Source: Bacteroidales bacterium
GTDB lineage: Bacteria; Bacteroidota; Bacteroidia; Bacteroidales; UBA3663
Assembly: GCA_030526445.1 (NCBI GenBank)
Contig: JAUNCV010000110.1
Span: 1 to 7,043 of the forward strand
Direction: 5' to 3'
DNA: 7,043 nucleotides
Below, piece by piece: positions 6,026 to 7,043 of this stretch. Within the stretch, counting starts at the first letter, position 1. Each line of letters starts with the position of its first letter. Below the pieces are notes generated by a model. It saw only the letters and a list, made by a program, of their open reading frames with translations. It was not told the origin of the DNA and did no database searches. Made by a program: the position numbers and the translations under genes.

Positions 6026-6062
6026 CGCCCATTATTGACTATAAATTTGAACATCTATATAT

Positions 6063-7043
6063 ATGGAAAAGAAACCTGTTGTGCTGAGCGGTATTCGCAG
6101 TACCGGACATCTGCACCTCGGCAACTACTATGGCGCGCTCCGCAATTTTGTGGATATGCAGAACGATTATGACTGCCGCTACTTTATTGCCGACTATCAC
6201 TCTTTGACCACTCAGCCCGATCCTTCGGTGCTGAATCCTAATGTGCGAAGCATCCTTGCCGAGTATCTTGCTGCTGGCATGGACCCAGAGAAGTGTATCG
6301 TATATGTACAGAGCGATGTGCCTGAGACTTGTGAGTTCTATACTTTGCTCAATATGCATGCTTACCTGGGTGAGCTTGAGAAGACCGTTTCGTTCAAAGA
6401 TAAGGCGCGTAAGCAGCCTAATAATGTGAACGCAGGTTTGCTTACCTATCCAGTACTCATGGCTGCCGATATCCTGCAGCATAAGGCAAATTTTGTCCCT
6501 GTAGGTAAGGATCAGTTGCAGCATCTTGAAATGGCACGCAATTTTGCTCAGCGTTTCAACCATTTCTACAAGGCCGATTTTATGGTTATGCCAGAGCCAT
6601 ACAAGGCAAAGGGCGAGCCAATCAAGATTCCTGGTCTTGACGGAAGCGGAAAGATGGGTAAGAGCGAAGGCAACTGCATTTACATCAACGATGAGGATGC
6701 AGTTGTAATCAAGAAGTTCAAAAAGGCGGTAACTGATATGACTCCTACTGAGCCAAACTCAGAGATGAATGAGCCTATTCAGAACCTCTTCTATTTCTTG
6801 AAGCTTGTTTCGAGCCCAGAGGTTTACGAACAGTTCCTTGCTTCGTGGAACGACTGCTCAATCCGTTATGGTGACCTGAAGATGCAGATTGCTGAGGATG
6901 TGCTCAAGGTGACTCGTCCAATTCGCGAACGCTATAACGAGATTTATGCCGATGCCGACTACCTGAACAAGGTGCGCGAAATGGGCGCCGAGAAGGCTCG
7001 CGAGATTGTGCGTAAGAACGTGGAGGAGATGCGCCAGCTTATG
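6063..7043 (+). CDS. trpS: Tryptophanyl-tRNA synthetase, 3'-truncated by window end
   Basis: 327 codons from ATG 6063 stay open to the last base; the stop lies outside the window. This is a class I aminoacyl-tRNA synthetase that charges tRNA-Trp with tryptophan in the cytoplasm. The ATP-binding HIGH equivalent is STGHLHLGNYYGAL (13-26), where HLGN replaces HIGH. The TrpRS dimer and active-site region includes AGLLTYPVLMAADILQH (124-140) and VPVGKDQLQHLEMAR (145-159). The KMSKS loop is GKMGKSEGN (196-204). E. coli TrpRS is 334 residues and Bacteroidales forms are somewhat longer, so only the anticodon-binding tail is missing. An in-frame TGA at 6048-6050 leaves 6063 as the only sensible start, and the leader is A/T-rich without a Shine-Dalgarno sequence. 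It is transcribed divergently from the ypfJ-like operon. Confidence 0.96.
   Translation, partial: MEKKPVVLSGIRSTGHLHLGNYYGALRNFVDMQNDYDCRYFIADYHSLTTQPDPSVLNPNVRSILAEYLAAGMDPEKCIVYVQSDVPETCEFYTLLNMHAYLGELEKTVSFKDKARKQPNNVNAGLLTYPVLMAADILQHKANFVPVGKDQLQHLEMARNFAQRFNHFYKADFMVMPEPYKAKGEPIKIPGLDGSGKMGKSEGNCIYINDEDAVVIKKFKKAVTDMTPTEPNSEMNEPIQNLFYFLKLVSSPEVYEQFLASWNDCSIRYGDLKMQIAEDVLKVTRPIRERYNEIYADADYLNKVREMGAEKAREIVRKNVEEMRQLM

Noticed and set aside
6042..6049. A second exact -7 box, TAAATTTG, closer to trpS
   Set aside because: The only TTTG upstream (6022-6025) is 16 nt away, too short for this promoter class, and the resulting leader would be only a few bases.
6026..6062. T-box or tryptophan attenuator ahead of trpS
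   Set aside because: The predicted leader is about 30 nt, with no room for a specifier stem, antiterminator or leader peptide.
6039..6563. A 174-codon - strand open frame antisense to trpS
   Set aside because: It lies wholly against the conserved TrpRS coding region and its leader; composition is that of a complementary-strand shadow.

Overview
The window looks like an ordinary chromosomal stretch from a member of the Bacteroidales, probably Prevotella-like. The evidence is threefold. All four complete genes and the 3'-terminal one have A/T-rich leaders without a Shine-Dalgarno sequence. Four intergenic promoters can be read as the Bacteroidetes pair TTTG (-33) and TAnnTTTG (-7) with 20-21 nt between the boxes. 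The proteins also resemble Bacteroidales secreted enzymes. The lineage is inferred from these features, not from a database match.

Layout: (1) the last 47 codons of an unidentified + strand gene (1-146); (2) a long bidirectional-looking hairpin terminator (170-225); (3) a secreted GH43 arabinanase-type glycosidase on the - strand (248-1255); (4) a divergent promoter region (1256-1417); (5) a secreted M1-family zinc aminopeptidase on the + strand (1418-3826); (6) a compact 139-bp convergent spacer holding three successive inverted repeats (3827-3965); (7) a two-gene - strand operon, read from right to left, of a membrane-anchored YpfJ/KPN_02809-type zinc metallopeptidase (4950-5873) followed after 9 bp by a lipoprotein polysaccharide deacetylase (3966-4940); (8) a second divergent promoter region (5874-6062); (9) the first 327 codons of tryptophanyl-tRNA synthetase, trpS (6063 to the window end).

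Four of the six genes encode exported or membrane enzymes acting on polysaccharide or peptide: arabinan hydrolysis, N-terminal peptide trimming, de-N/O-acetylation of a polysaccharide, and a membrane metalloprotease. They sit in separate transcription units apart from the YpfJ-like/deacetylase pair, and no susC/susD-like pair, transposase, integrase or phage gene is visible. I therefore read this as core or soft-core chromosome, not a defence island or mobile element, and found no convincing new multi-gene system. The items most worth a second look are the twin CTCGCGAGGAAA repeat after the aminopeptidase, the paired TTTGCAAA palindromes in the ypfJ-like/trpS promoter region, and active-site motif variants in the M1 and deacetylase proteins.
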